A DNA stretch of 30,132 nt from assembly GCA_934654815.1 (NCBI GenBank), contig CAKUGU010000028.1, forward strand, positions 1 to 30,132. The letters run 5' to 3'. The translations under genes were made by a program, and so were the position numbers. The DNA is from an uncultured Ellagibacter sp. (GTDB lineage Bacteria; Actinomycetota; Coriobacteriia; Coriobacteriales; Eggerthellaceae). Below are positions 8,059-16,075 of this stretch, one piece after another; position 1 is the stretch's first letter, and every line of letters starts with the position of its first letter. Below the pieces are notes generated by a model, which was not told the origin of the DNA, did not search any database, and was given only the letters and a program-made list of their open reading frames with translations.

Positions 8059-8964
8059 ATGGATTTCGACCATCTTCGCTATTTCCAGACGCTCGCCGCG
8101 TGCGGGAACTACACCGCGGCGGCGAAGCGGCTGTTCATCAGCCAGCCGGCGCTTTCCTACGCGATGGCCCAGCTCGAGAAGCGCACCGAGCTCAAGCTAT
8201 TCGAGCGGACCTCGCACGGCGTCGTGCTCACGCCCGCGGGCGAGGAATACCTGACACATGTCGACCGCGCGCTCGAAGAGCTCGAAATCGGCAAGGCGCG
8301 GGCGCGGGTCATCATGGGCGGCGCGCAGATCATCCGCATCTCGCTCGACCGCCTGACGGGCGCGATCTTCCTGCCGGGCGCGATCATGCGCTTCAAACGC
8401 GAGAACGAGGGCGAGGACTTCGAGTTCTCCCTGCGCCCCGGCGTGACGAGCGAGATCATCTCCGACTTGGAGGACGGGAAATCGGGAATCGGCTTGTGCT
8501 CGCAGGCGGAGCACCCCGCGATCGAGTCGTTTCCTGTAGCCAAGCAGCGGCTCGTGGTGATCGTTCCCGCCGACCACGAGCTTGCGAGCAGGAAGAGCGT
8601 CAACCTCATCGAGGTCGCGCGCTACACGCAGGTCGGCTTCTCCCCCACGACCGGCCTGCGCCGCGTGGTCGACGATCTGTTCGCAGCCGCGGGCGTCGTG
8701 CCGCACTACCTGTCGGAGGAACGCGAGGACTACACCGTCGCCGGGATGGTCGCGGCCGGGTTCGGCATCGCCGTCGTGCCGCGGCTCGCCATCTTCGAGC
8801 AGCTCGACATCCATTACTTGGAGATCGACAACGAGAACAACGGCCGCACGTACTGCCTGGCCTATCTGAAGGAAGGCAAACTCACCCAGGCGGAGAGGCG
8901 TTTCATCGACTTCACACGGCGCGAGGTCGAAGCCCACGGCCTTGCGAACATCGAGCGAGGGTAG
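8059..8964 (+). CDS. LysR-family transcriptional regulator
   Basis: A 301-residue regulator. The N-terminal winged helix-turn-helix is clear: MDFDHLRYFQTLAACGNYTA, then RLFISQPALSYAMAQLEK and LFERTSHGVVLTPAGEEYL. The rest is a periplasmic-binding-like effector domain (about 95-295). An AAGGAG site lies upstream of the ATG. It is transcribed away from the MFS transporter and hydrolase, the classic arrangement in which the LysR protein senses a pathway compound and activates the divergent operon. Its inducer is unknown. I see no clear intrinsic terminator directly after the stop; a long inverted-repeat element begins about 100 bases downstream. Confidence 0.93.
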   Translation: MDFDHLRYFQTLAACGNYTAAAKRLFISQPALSYAMAQLEKRTELKLFERTSHGVVLTPAGEEYLTHVDRALEELEIGKARARVIMGGAQIIRISLDRLTGAIFLPGAIMRFKRENEGEDFEFSLRPGVTSEIISDLEDGKSGIGLCSQAEHPAIESFPVAKQRLVVIVPADHELASRKSVNLIEVARYTQVGFSPTTGLRRVVDDLFAAAGVVPHYLSEEREDYTVAGMVAAGFGIAVVPRLAIFEQLDIHYLEIDNENNGRTYCLAYLKEGKLTQAERRFIDFTRREVEAHGLANIERG

Positions 8965-9065
8965 CACGGCGTTTGCTCGACTTTACGTGCCCTTGTTCCT
9001 CATGCGCCCTCATGCGCCCGTGTGCGCCTTCGCGAGCCCTCGTGATCTCGGCCGAAAAGCCAGAG

Positions 9066-9238
9066 AGCCCCGTTTGCGCCAACTTTCGCGAATTTAGGGT
9101 AGATCGACGCTCGACCGCGCTTCCGGACGGCACAGAGCGGAGACGTTTCCCCAGGTCAGCAGAAACCAAGCGCCTCGATCCCAATCACCAAGCGGATTGA
9201 GCTACCCTAAATTCCAGATAGTTGGCGCAAACGGGGCT
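9066..9238. repeat. Long intergenic inverted-repeat element
   Basis: Two 37-base arms (9066-9102 and 9202-9238) are inverted copies. Each reads AGCCCCGTTTGCGCCAACT, then 5 variable bases (TTCGC or ATCTG), then GAATTTAGGGTAG. The flanking 32 bases are identical between arms while the central 5 differ throughout. They enclose a 99-base spacer with no gene. The element lies between the convergent lysR and yceD genes. It could be a repeated extragenic palindrome, a small non-autonomous mobile element, or paired protein-binding sites. Confidence 0.8.
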
Positions 9239-9250
9239 TCTTGAAAATGA

Positions 9251-9282
9251 ATGGGCCCGCTTGCCGTGGCAAGCGGGCCCAT
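9251..9282 (-). terminator. Intrinsic terminator after yceD
   Basis: ATGGGCCCGCTTGCC (9251-9265) is perfectly complementary to 9268-9282, giving a GC-rich stem of about 13-15 bp with a tight loop. On the minus strand it is followed by TCATTTTC. It sits 30 bases after the yceD stop and separates yceD from the accessory module and rpmF. Confidence 0.85.
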
Positions 9283-9311
9283 GAGAACTCGTGAAGTCAT
9301 GGAGAAGGGCG

Positions 9312-9929
9312 TTATTCGTCTTTCCCCTCGTCGTCGAACGAGAAGTTCGCAAGTGCGGCGAAGGGGTTCTTCGCAAGCTCGAACTCGTCGGGACCTTCCG
9401 CCTTCGACGCCTCGCAGCCGCACGGGCCCTCGTTCAGGTTAGCGCCGCAGTGCGGGCAAAGGCCCTTGCAGTCGTCGCTACACAAAGGGACGAGCGGCAA
9501 ATCGAACGCAAGCGCGCCCGCGACGAGCGACTCGACGTCAAGCACGTGGTTGCCCGGAAGCCGCTCGAACTCGTCTTCGTCGGCACCTTCGGGAAGCTCG
9601 GCGTTCTCGGTGAGGAAGTATTCCTCGATGACGGCGTCGAGGTCGTAGGCGGCGTCTTCCAAGCAGCGCGCGCAATCGGTGTGCGCGGTCCCACGCACGA
9701 ACCCTGTGACGAGCAGCGAGTCGTCGCCGGTGTTCGACACGTCGATGTGCCAGGAAAGCGGGCCGTCGAAGCGGTATTCGTCGGGGCCGTACTCGAGCTC
9801 GTCGACCGCAACCTCGCCTTCGAACTGGGCGAATTCCGCCGGCGAGAACAGCTCGGCGGGAAGCTCGATCGAAAGCGGGTCGCCGGAAAGCGCACGCAGC
9901 GAGCAGGAAACGCGGGAAAGCTCTTCCAT
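9312..9929 (-). CDS. yceD: DUF177 family protein YceD
   Basis: A 205-residue member of the YceD/DUF177 family, which is usually next to rpmF and is linked to 23S rRNA accumulation and large-subunit assembly. The family marks are CARCLEDAAYDLDAVIEEYF in the middle and, near the end, PLCSDDCKGLCPHCGANLN followed by CGCEAS. These cysteines form a likely metal site. Its ATG overlaps the stop of the upstream SepIVA-like gene (TAATG), so the two are translationally coupled. A strong terminator follows. Oddly, rpmF is not next downstream; a hydrolase/MFS/LysR module intervenes. Confidence 0.92.
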   Translation of the reverse strand: MEELSRVSCSLRALSGDPLSIELPAELFSPAEFAQFEGEVAVDELEYGPDEYRFDGPLSWHIDVSNTGDDSLLVTGFVRGTAHTDCARCLEDAAYDLDAVIEEYFLTENAELPEGADEDEFERLPGNHVLDVESLVAGALAFDLPLVPLCSDDCKGLCPHCGANLNEGPCGCEASKAEGPDEFELAKNPFAALANFSFDDEGKDE

Positions 9930-10405
9930 TAGCTGCGACCGACGTTGGTCGAGCCGGCATTCAGGCGGTCGCGGCAGCGGCGCACATTGCCGAGCAGCGT
10001 GTCGAGGCTCTGCTCGACATGCCCGAAGACCTCGTCGGCGTAATCTTCCGCGCCGGCGCGGGTCTGGCGCTCGAGCTCGCGGGCGTCGGCTAGGATGGTG
10101 TCGGCCTGCTGCTGCGAGATGCGCACGATTTCCTGTTCGGAAGCGATGGTCATGGCCTGGCTGCGCGCGTCTTCGATCATACGGTTCGCCTCGGCCTCGG
10201 CGTCGTCGAGCAGACTCTGGCGCTCACGGACGATCTGACGGGACTGAGCGAACTCGCTCGGGAACGTGTCGCGGATCTCGTCGATGATCTCGAATGCCTG
10301 CGAGACATCGACCTGCCGCAAATTGTTCTTGCCGAAAACCGGCTTTGCATCCTCGAGGAGAATGGAGAGCTCCTCGAGAAGGCCCATGACTCCCGTTTCG
10401 TCCAT
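9929..10405 (-). CDS. SepIVA-like / DivIVA-type coiled-coil protein
   Basis: A 158-residue protein, largely alpha-helical coiled coil from about residue 30 on (AEAEANRMIEDARSQAMTIA, then QQQADTILADARELERQTRA). The N-terminus MDETGVMGLLEELSILLEDA resembles the short membrane-associating lead of DivIVA-type proteins. The order coaD / this gene / DUF177 matches mycobacteria, where the equivalent is SepIVA, a division and polar-growth factor. A role in septation or envelope growth is therefore likely, but it rests on position and coiled-coil character. GGAAGGAA lies 5 bases before the ATG. Some pipelines would label it an ATP synthase subunit B-like protein because of the helical composition. Confidence 0.75.
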   Translation of the reverse strand: MDETGVMGLLEELSILLEDAKPVFGKNNLRQVDVSQAFEIIDEIRDTFPSEFAQSRQIVRERQSLLDDAEAEANRMIEDARSQAMTIASEQEIVRISQQQADTILADARELERQTRAGAEDYADEVFGHVEQSLDTLLGNVRRCRDRLNAGSTNVGRS

Positions 10406-10486
10406 AGTATTCCTTCCAACCAGCGCACATGCTGCGATTAAACGATGAAATGCGCACGCCGATCAAGGGCGCGCATGCGTCCTTAT

Positions 10487-10514
10487 ATATTACCACGCGC
10501 CTTTCATTTGGCAA
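10487..10514 (-). promoter_or_regulatory. Predicted promoter for sepIVA-like/yceD
   Basis: On the minus strand TTGCCA (10509-10514), 16 bases, then TAATAT (10487-10492). It lies in the 198-base gap between coaD and the SepIVA-like gene, about 80 bases upstream of the latter. No intrinsic terminator was seen after coaD, so read-through is also possible. Confidence 0.55.
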
Positions 10515-10603
10515 AACGCCCCACAGAGCGTCCATACCGAATCGTCCGGCGAACGCACGGGAGATAGGCGCGGCGCTCGCCTGCCGCCCCACGCGCTGCG
10601 GGC

Positions 10604-11083
10604 CTAAAGGGAGAACTTGCGGTCGAGCGCGTCGCGCACGCATTTCGGGACGAATTCGGAAACGTCGCCGTGCAGACTCGCGATCTCGCGCACGACCGAA
10701 GACGACAGGTACATGTACTCGGGCGGCGACATGATGAACGCTGTCTCGAGGTTGGAGTCCAAATGGTAGTTAAGCGCCGCCATCTGGAACTCGTACTCGA
10801 AGTCGGTGATGGCGCGCAGCCCCTTCACGAGCACCGTCGCGCCCCTCTCGCGCGCGAAGTCGACCAGAAGCCCGTCGAAGGATTCGACGCTCACGTTGGG
10901 CAGGTGCGCCGTCGCCTCGCGGGCGAGCGCGGTGCGCTCTTCCAAGGTGAACAGCGGTTTCTTCTTGGGGGAAGCCGCGACGGCGACCACCACCTCGTCG
11001 ACGAGCTGCGCCGCGCGGGCGATGACGTCGAGGTGCCCGTTAGTCACCGGGTCGAAGGTACCGGGGGTAAGAGCGAGTTTCAT
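10604..11083 (-). CDS. coaD: Phosphopantetheine adenylyltransferase
   Basis: Transfers AMP from ATP to 4'-phosphopantetheine, the penultimate step of coenzyme A synthesis. The 159-residue length is normal for the family. The nucleotidyltransferase motif TPGTFDPVTNGHLD (6-19) contains the T/HxGH element. KGLRAITDFEYEFQMAALN and YMYLSSSVVREIA are also characteristic. The start at 11083 (MKLALTPG) is set by homology, with AAAGG about 8 bases upstream; the frame extends 17 codons further without support. It follows rsmD by 47 bases. The rsmD-coaD pair is common in bacteria. Confidence 0.96.
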   Translation of the reverse strand: MKLALTPGTFDPVTNGHLDVIARAAQLVDEVVVAVAASPKKKPLFTLEERTALAREATAHLPNVSVESFDGLLVDFARERGATVLVKGLRAITDFEYEFQMAALNYHLDSNLETAFIMSPPEYMYLSSSVVREIASLHGDVSEFVPKCVRDALDRKFSL

Positions 11084-11130
11084 GGATGCTGCCTTTCGGG
11101 TTGAAGCGAGCTTGAGCGCGGGGCCCGGCG

Positions 11131-11706
11131 TCACGCCAGGCGCAGGATGTCGACCGCCGTGGCGCCGTACTTCTTACGCGCGGAAAGAACGAAGCCGCAC
11201 GGCTCGATGGCCCCGTCGGCGTCGTCGTTCGAAGCGAGCGCGTGCTCGTAGACGACGAGCGCGTCGGGCACGAGGGCTCCCGACTCGGCGAGCGCGCGCA
11301 CCATGCCGAGCGATTCCGCGGCCGCAAGCGCGTAGGGCGGGTCGAGGAACACGAGGTCGAACGCAGGGCGCTGCCGCGTGGGCGGCTTCTCCAGCACGTC
11401 GGCGCGCACGGTGCGCGCGCGGCGGGGATCGAGGTTGAGCGACCGTATGTTGCCCGAGATCACCTGGAGGGCGGAATTGTCGCGCTCGTAGAAGCACGCG
11501 GTGGCAGCACCCCGGGAAAGCGCCTCGAGTCCGAGCGCCCCCGAGCCCGCGAACGCATCGAGCACACGTGCGCCCTCGAAGCCGCCGCGAGCGCTCGCGA
11601 TCGAGCTCATGAGAGACTCACGCACGCGGTCGGTCGTGGGGCGAGTGCCGTCGCCCTTCGGCGCCTTGAGCACCCGACCTCTGAATTCACCTGCGATGAT
11701 GCGCAT
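11131..11706 (-). CDS. rsmD: 16S rRNA (guanine966-N2)-methyltransferase
   Basis: Methylates G966 of 16S rRNA using S-adenosylmethionine. The 191-residue product begins MRIIAGEFRGRVLKAPKG. It has the SAM-binding motif LDAFAGSGALGLEALSRGA and catalytic FDLVFLDPPYA. The N-terminal segment GDGTRPTTDRVRESLMSSI is typical of RsmD. The start is 1 base past the recG stop, with GGAAGGTGG inside the end of recG, so it is translationally coupled. Confidence 0.95.
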   Translation of the reverse strand: MRIIAGEFRGRVLKAPKGDGTRPTTDRVRESLMSSIASARGGFEGARVLDAFAGSGALGLEALSRGAATACFYERDNSALQVISGNIRSLNLDPRRARTVRADVLEKPPTRQRPAFDLVFLDPPYALAAAESLGMVRALAESGALVPDALVVYEHALASNDDADGAIEPCGFVLSARKKYGATAVDILRLA

Positions 11707-11707
11707 G

Positions 11708-13918
11708 TCAACCACCTTCCCCGGCGCGCGCGGCGCCCATGATGAGACGGACTTCCCGGCCGAGCGCCGCATGGTCGGGCTCGGTGAGGTCCGGATCGCT
11801 TTCCAGCATGGCGCGCGCATCGGCGTGCGCGGCCTCGATGACGCCCCTGTCGCGGACGACGTTCACCAGCTTGAGCGACGTCGCGCCGCTTTGCCGATTG
11901 CCCAGGATATCGCCCTCGCGGCGCAGTGACAAGTCGATGCTCGCGAGCTCGAAGCCGTCGTCGCAGGTTTCCATGGCACGCAGGCGCTCGAGCGCGACCT
12001 CCTGCTTCGAGGCGGACACGAGAAAGACCGAGGCCGGCTTGTCGCCGCGCCCCACGCGCCCGCGCAGCTGGTGGAGCTGCGAGAGGCCGAAGCGGTCGGC
12101 GTCCTCCACGATCATGACGGTCGCGTTCGGGACGTCGACGCCGACCTCGATCACCGTCGTCGCCACGAGCACCTGCGTCTCGTTCGCACGGAACCGCGCC
12201 ATGACCGCGTCCTTCTCGGCGCTCGGCAGGCCGCCGTGGAGCAGCTCGACGCGCCAGTCGGAGAACGTCGATTCCTGCAGCATCGCCGCCTCTCGCGTCG
12301 CCGCGGCCACATCGTCTTCGGCCAAGTCGCCGTCGTCCTCGATGGCGACGACGGGATGGTACGCCTCGTCGGCCTCCCCCGCGTCGCGCGAGGACGTGGC
12401 CTGCGAAGACGCCATCGCATCGCGCTCGCCTGCGTCCTTGCCGACGAGCGGGCACACCACATACACCTGCTCCCCGCGGGAAAGCGCCTCGCGCGCGGCA
12501 TCGTAGGCGCGCCCCCGCTCGCTCTTCGCGAGCACGTGCGTCTCGCGACGGGCGCCCTCATGCGGACGATGCTTCAGGTACGTGAGCGTAAGGTTCCCGA
12601 ACAGCGCGAGCGCGAGCGTGCGCGGGATGGGCGTCGCCGTGAGGAAGAGCGCGTCGGGCGCCTGGCCTTTTTCCAGCAGCTTTGCGCGCTGGGCCACACC
12701 GAAGCGCTGTTGCTCGTCGATGACGGCGAGGGTGAGCCTTCGCGGGGCCACGTCGTCCTCGAGCAGCGCGTGCGTGCCGATGAGCACGTCGAGCTCGCCG
12801 GACGCGAGGCGCGCGAGGATGCCGGCCCGCGCTTCCGCCGGCGTGGATCCGGTGAGCGCCGCGTGCGTGATGCCCGCCTGGTCGAACAGCTCGCCGAGTC
12901 CGCGCTCGTGCTGCAGGGCGAGCACCTCGGTGGGCGCCATGAAGAGCACCTGCCCGCCCGAATCTGCCGCAGCCGCCACGGCGAACGCGGCGACGATGGT
13001 CTTGCCCGTGCCGACGTCGCCTAAAAGCATGCGGTTCATCGCGTGGGGCTCGGACATCTCGCCCAATATCTCGAAGCGCGCCTTCTGTTGCTCCTCGGTG
13101 AGCGTGAACGGCAGCGCCGCATCGAGCGCACGCACGCGGGGCCCGCATATCTCGTGCTCGCACGCCACGCGACCGCGCGACCGGGCGGCGCCCTCCTGCA
13201 TGAGGTGCAGCTCCAGCATGAGCACTTCCTCGTAGGAAAGCCGCCGGCGCGCCTCTGCCGCCTCGGCCATGGTCTGGGGGAAATGGATGCAGCGCAGCGC
13301 CGAGCACCTACTCATCAGGCGATACTTCGCGCGCAGATCGAGCGGCAGCGGGTCGAGCATGCCGGCGGTCTGGGCGAGCGCGTTCTCCTCGAACCGGCGG
13401 ATAAGCGCCGCCGACACCTTCTCGGTCGCGGGGTGCACGGGAATGACGAGCCCGCGCGTGGGCGCGCCCTCGCCTTCGAGCGGCAGGATGTGGGGGTTCG
13501 TCATCCGCTTGAACCCGTAGTTGAACTCGACTTTCCCCGCAACGGCCACGTGCATGCCGCGTTTCAGCTGCTCGGCGAGCCACGGTTGGCGAAACGCCGT
13601 GACGATGACGACGCCCGTGGAGTCGGTGACGCCGATTTCGGTGAGGGTGAGGCTCGGGCGCGGGCGCTTGAGCTTCACGTCGTGGACCGTGCCCTCGATC
13701 GTGCACATCTCCCCTATCCGCGCCGAGGCCGCCGTCTCGCGCGCCGAAAGGTCGATGTAACGGCGCGGGTAGTGGGTGAGCAGGTCGCGCACCGTGCGGA
13801 TGCCGAGCTTGGCGAGCGCTTTCGTGCGCGCGGGGCTTACGAGCTTCACGCGCGCGACCGACTCGTCGACGAGAAGCGTCGCCTGCAAGCGGTCGGGTAT
13901 GTGCGAGCTTTCGGGCAA
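11708..13918 (-). CDS. recG: ATP-dependent DNA helicase RecG
   Basis: Remodels stalled replication forks and branch-migrates Holliday junctions. Order: N-terminal wedge/OB region (RTVRDLLTHYPRRYIDLS), Walker A LLGDVGTGKT, VIDEQQRFGV (motif II, DEQQ rather than the more common DEQH), FLTATPIPRTLALALFG, ATTVIEVGVDVPNA, and motif VI QLRGRVGRG. The frame runs past the upstream fakA stop, so the start must lie near 13920. TTG at 13918 (8 bases after that stop) is my choice, giving 736 residues; other nearby TTG or GTG codons are possible. Motor domain 2 carries an acidic, low-complexity insertion of about 45 residues after YVVCPLVGKD. It lies between fakA and rsmD. Confidence 0.94.
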   Translation of the reverse strand: MPESSHIPDRLQATLLVDESVARVKLVSPARTKALAKLGIRTVRDLLTHYPRRYIDLSARETAASARIGEMCTIEGTVHDVKLKRPRPSLTLTEIGVTDSTGVVIVTAFRQPWLAEQLKRGMHVAVAGKVEFNYGFKRMTNPHILPLEGEGAPTRGLVIPVHPATEKVSAALIRRFEENALAQTAGMLDPLPLDLRAKYRLMSRCSALRCIHFPQTMAEAAEARRRLSYEEVLMLELHLMQEGAARSRGRVACEHEICGPRVRALDAALPFTLTEEQQKARFEILGEMSEPHAMNRMLLGDVGTGKTIVAAFAVAAAADSGGQVLFMAPTEVLALQHERGLGELFDQAGITHAALTGSTPAEARAGILARLASGELDVLIGTHALLEDDVAPRRLTLAVIDEQQRFGVAQRAKLLEKGQAPDALFLTATPIPRTLALALFGNLTLTYLKHRPHEGARRETHVLAKSERGRAYDAAREALSRGEQVYVVCPLVGKDAGERDAMASSQATSSRDAGEADEAYHPVVAIEDDGDLAEDDVAAATREAAMLQESTFSDWRVELLHGGLPSAEKDAVMARFRANETQVLVATTVIEVGVDVPNATVMIVEDADRFGLSQLHQLRGRVGRGDKPASVFLVSASKQEVALERLRAMETCDDGFELASIDLSLRREGDILGNRQSGATSLKLVNVVRDRGVIEAAHADARAMLESDPDLTEPDHAALGREVRLIMGAARAGEGG

Positions 13919-13925
13919 GTCGCGG

Positions 13926-15569
13926 TTATTCCACGGCAAGCACGATCGGGTACAGGGGCTGCTCCCCGCGCTGCGCGTCGATCTCCAAATCGTCGTAGAC
14001 GCCCTCGATGCGCGCGACGAGCGCCTCCATCTGCTCGTCGGTGTAGCCCTCGCCCGCAAGGAGCGTGAGCGTGTCGGCGTCGTCGGCCTCCATTGCCTTG
14101 AGAAGGCCCATGACGACGTCTTCGACCGACGACCCCACGGCCTCGATCGACCCGTCGGCGATGCCGATGACGTCGCCTTCGTGGATCGGGTTGTCGTGGG
14201 CGTCCTTAGAATCCTTGATGGCGGTCGTCACCTCGCCGGTCTTCGTGTCGGCGAACGCCTCGGTCATCGATTCCACGTTCTCCTCGAGCGACGCCTCCTC
14301 GTTGGCGCCGAACAGGGCGGAAAACGCCGCGGGGACGCTCTTGGTGGGAACGACGGCGCACGGCACGTCGGCCAGCCCCGCCGCGCTCTGAGCAGCCATG
14401 ATGATATTCGAGTTGTTCGGCAGGATGATGACCGCGTCGGCGTTCACGCGCGCCACGGCGTCGAGCAGGTCCTTCGTCGAGGGGTTCATGGTCTGCCCGC
14501 CGGAAACGACGACGTCGACGCCCAGGCTCTCGAGGATCTTCTTCATTCCCTCGCCCGCCGCCACCGCGACGAAGCCGATGTTCTTATGTTCGGCGGCCTG
14601 CTGCTGTTCCTCGGCGGCAAGCTTCTCGTTGCGCTCGACGCTCTGCAGCTTCATGTTATGGATGAAGACCTCGGAGATCTGGCCGCGTTCCAGGAAGTAG
14701 TGGAGCACCTTGTCGGGCGTGTTGGAGTGCACGTGCACCTTGAATTTCGGCTTCTCACCCACGCACAGCTCGCAGTCGCCCATCGTGGACAAGAAATCGA
14801 GCGCCTCGGCCTTGTCGAGCACGTCGGAGTCGACGAGGAACTCGTTGCAGTAGGTGTATTTGGAGCCTTCCCAGTCGTTGATCTGCTCGATGGCGACCTT
14901 CGGGGCCGCGCCGGCGCGCGCGAGCGCGAGCTCGTCGCCGAGCGGACCGGATTTGCCCAAAAGCGCCGCGGTAAACGCGTCGACCAGGATGGCGAGCCCG
15001 AAGCCGCCGGCGTCGACGACGCCGTTCTCCTTCAGGACGGGCAGGAAGTCGGGGGTGCGCTGCACCGACTCATAGCCTTCCTTCACGATTTCCTCGAGCG
15101 CCTCGTCGGTGGAGAGCTTCTTCTTGCGCGCGTGCTTCGCCGCGGCTGCCATGTCCTCCAAGACGGTGAGAATGGTGCCCTTGACCGGTTTGCGGACCGC
15201 CTGGAAGGCGACCTCGACGGCGCGCGCGAACGCCGCGTCGATGGTGGCGGCGGAAAGCCCGTCGGCGTCGGCGGTCCCTTCGCAGAGGCCGCGCAGGATC
15301 TGCGAGGTGATGACGCCGGAGTTGCCGCGCGCTCCCATGAGGGCGCCCGTGGTGATGGCGCGGCGCACGGCGGCGCCGTCGGCCCCCATCGGCAGCTTCG
15401 CGATGTTGTCGACGACCGACTTCAGCGTGAGCGACATGTTCGTGCCCGTGTCGCCATCGGGAACGGGGAACACGTTCAGCCGGTTGATCTCTTCCTTGCG
15501 CTCGGCGAGCTGCGCGGCCGCGGCGGCGATCGCAGCGAGCACGTCGGCTTCGGTATGGGTTTGTGACAT
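13926..15569 (-). CDS. fakA: Fatty acid kinase A-like DAK2-domain protein (YloV family)
   Basis: ATP-binding subunit that, with a FakB fatty-acid-binding protein, phosphorylates fatty acids to acyl-phosphate. The N-terminal DAK2 domain contains the Mg-ATP motif NVFPVPDGDTGTNM (32-45) and GALMGARGNSGVITSQILRG. The C-terminal half has VVSGGQTMNPSTKDLLDAV and ILPNNSNIIMAA, typical of YloV/FakA. Its 547 residues match the family length. AAGGAG lies 11 bases before the ATG. It sits between asp23 and recG, as in Bacillus (yloU-yloV-recG). No fakB gene is in this window. The acyl-phosphate would feed PlsY, or PlsX in reverse. Confidence 0.9.
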   Translation of the reverse strand: MSQTHTEADVLAAIAAAAAQLAERKEEINRLNVFPVPDGDTGTNMSLTLKSVVDNIAKLPMGADGAAVRRAITTGALMGARGNSGVITSQILRGLCEGTADADGLSAATIDAAFARAVEVAFQAVRKPVKGTILTVLEDMAAAAKHARKKKLSTDEALEEIVKEGYESVQRTPDFLPVLKENGVVDAGGFGLAILVDAFTAALLGKSGPLGDELALARAGAAPKVAIEQINDWEGSKYTYCNEFLVDSDVLDKAEALDFLSTMGDCELCVGEKPKFKVHVHSNTPDKVLHYFLERGQISEVFIHNMKLQSVERNEKLAAEEQQQAAEHKNIGFVAVAAGEGMKKILESLGVDVVVSGGQTMNPSTKDLLDAVARVNADAVIILPNNSNIIMAAQSAAGLADVPCAVVPTKSVPAAFSALFGANEEASLEENVESMTEAFADTKTGEVTTAIKDSKDAHDNPIHEGDVIGIADGSIEAVGSSVEDVVMGLLKAMEADDADTLTLLAGEGYTDEQMEALVARIEGVYDDLEIDAQRGEQPLYPIVLAVE

Positions 15570-15601
15570 AGTGGGATGGTCTCCTTAACCACGCAGGCTC
15601 C

Positions 15602-15649
15602 GCATGCCTTTAATAAGTGCGCCCCGCCAAGAGGGGCACAAGGGCATGC
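15602..15649 (-). promoter_or_regulatory. Nested stem-loop between asp23 and fakA
   Basis: An outer stem GCATGCC/GGCATGC (15602-15608 with 15643-15649) encloses an inner stem of GTGC-GCCCC with GGGGCAC (15617-15625 with 15633-15639, one bulge). On the minus strand the inner stem is followed by TTATTAAA. This could be a weak attenuator or an mRNA processing site lowering fakA relative to asp23. No function is shown. Confidence 0.4.
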
Positions 15650-15667
15650 GCGCCCGAAACGTCTGAG

Positions 15668-16015
15668 CTACTTGCGAACCTTCACGCCCTGCACGTGAAC
15701 CTCGACGCCGTCGAGCGGCACACGCGCGTACTCCTTGAGCGCGAACGTCACCTGGTCGACGAGGTTCTGGGAAACGGCGCTGATGTTGGTGCCGTATTCG
15801 ATGACGACGTAGAGCTCCACATGTACCCCCGCCTCGGTGCTCGTCACCACGATGCCGCGGCGCAAACGCGAGGCGGGAAGGATCTTGGCGATGCCGTCGG
15901 CGGCGGAGGGGGCTGCCATTCCGACGACGCCGTAGCATTGAAGAGCCGCGTATCCGACCATGTCGGCCAAAACATCGTTTGCAACATGCAGATTGCCGGG
16001 AATCGTTGTGCTCAT
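15668..16015 (-). CDS. Asp23/Gls24 family envelope stress protein
   Basis: A 115-residue member of the Asp23/YloU family, starting MSTTIPGNLHVANDVLADMV and containing YAALQCYGVVGMA, RRGIVVTSTEAGVHVELYVV and IEYGTNISAVSQNLVDQV. The start at 16015 is supported by AAAGGAGC 6 bases upstream. Asp23 proteins are small cytoplasmic proteins connected with envelope homeostasis. Its place next to fakA and divergent from rpmB is strongly conserved in Gram-positives (yloU-yloV). It is the first gene of the minus-strand run ending at coaD. Confidence 0.92.
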   Translation of the reverse strand: MSTTIPGNLHVANDVLADMVGYAALQCYGVVGMAAPSAADGIAKILPASRLRRGIVVTSTEAGVHVELYVVIEYGTNISAVSQNLVDQVTFALKEYARVPLDGVEVHVQGVKVRK

Positions 16016-16033
16016 GGTGCTCCTTTCGCAACG

Positions 16034-16058
16034 CGCGTTGAAATCCCTTATCAACGCG
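16034..16058. promoter_or_regulatory. Dyad in asp23 leader
   Basis: CGCGTTGA (16034-16041) and TCAACGCG (16051-16058) form a perfect 8-bp inverted repeat with a 9-base spacer. It lies between the predicted -10 element and the asp23 ribosome site, a position suited to an operator or leader stem. Confidence 0.45.
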
Positions 16059-16075
16059 TAATCGTCCAACTAGGC

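Noticed and set aside
8999..9028. Short decamer repeat (CTCATGCGCC twice plus a variant) after lysR
   Set aside because: It is too short and too GC-biased to separate from chance; no structure or function is apparent.
13919..14059. N-terminal extension of recG to 14059
   Set aside because: It overlaps the end of fakA in another frame and shows no similarity to RecG N-termini.
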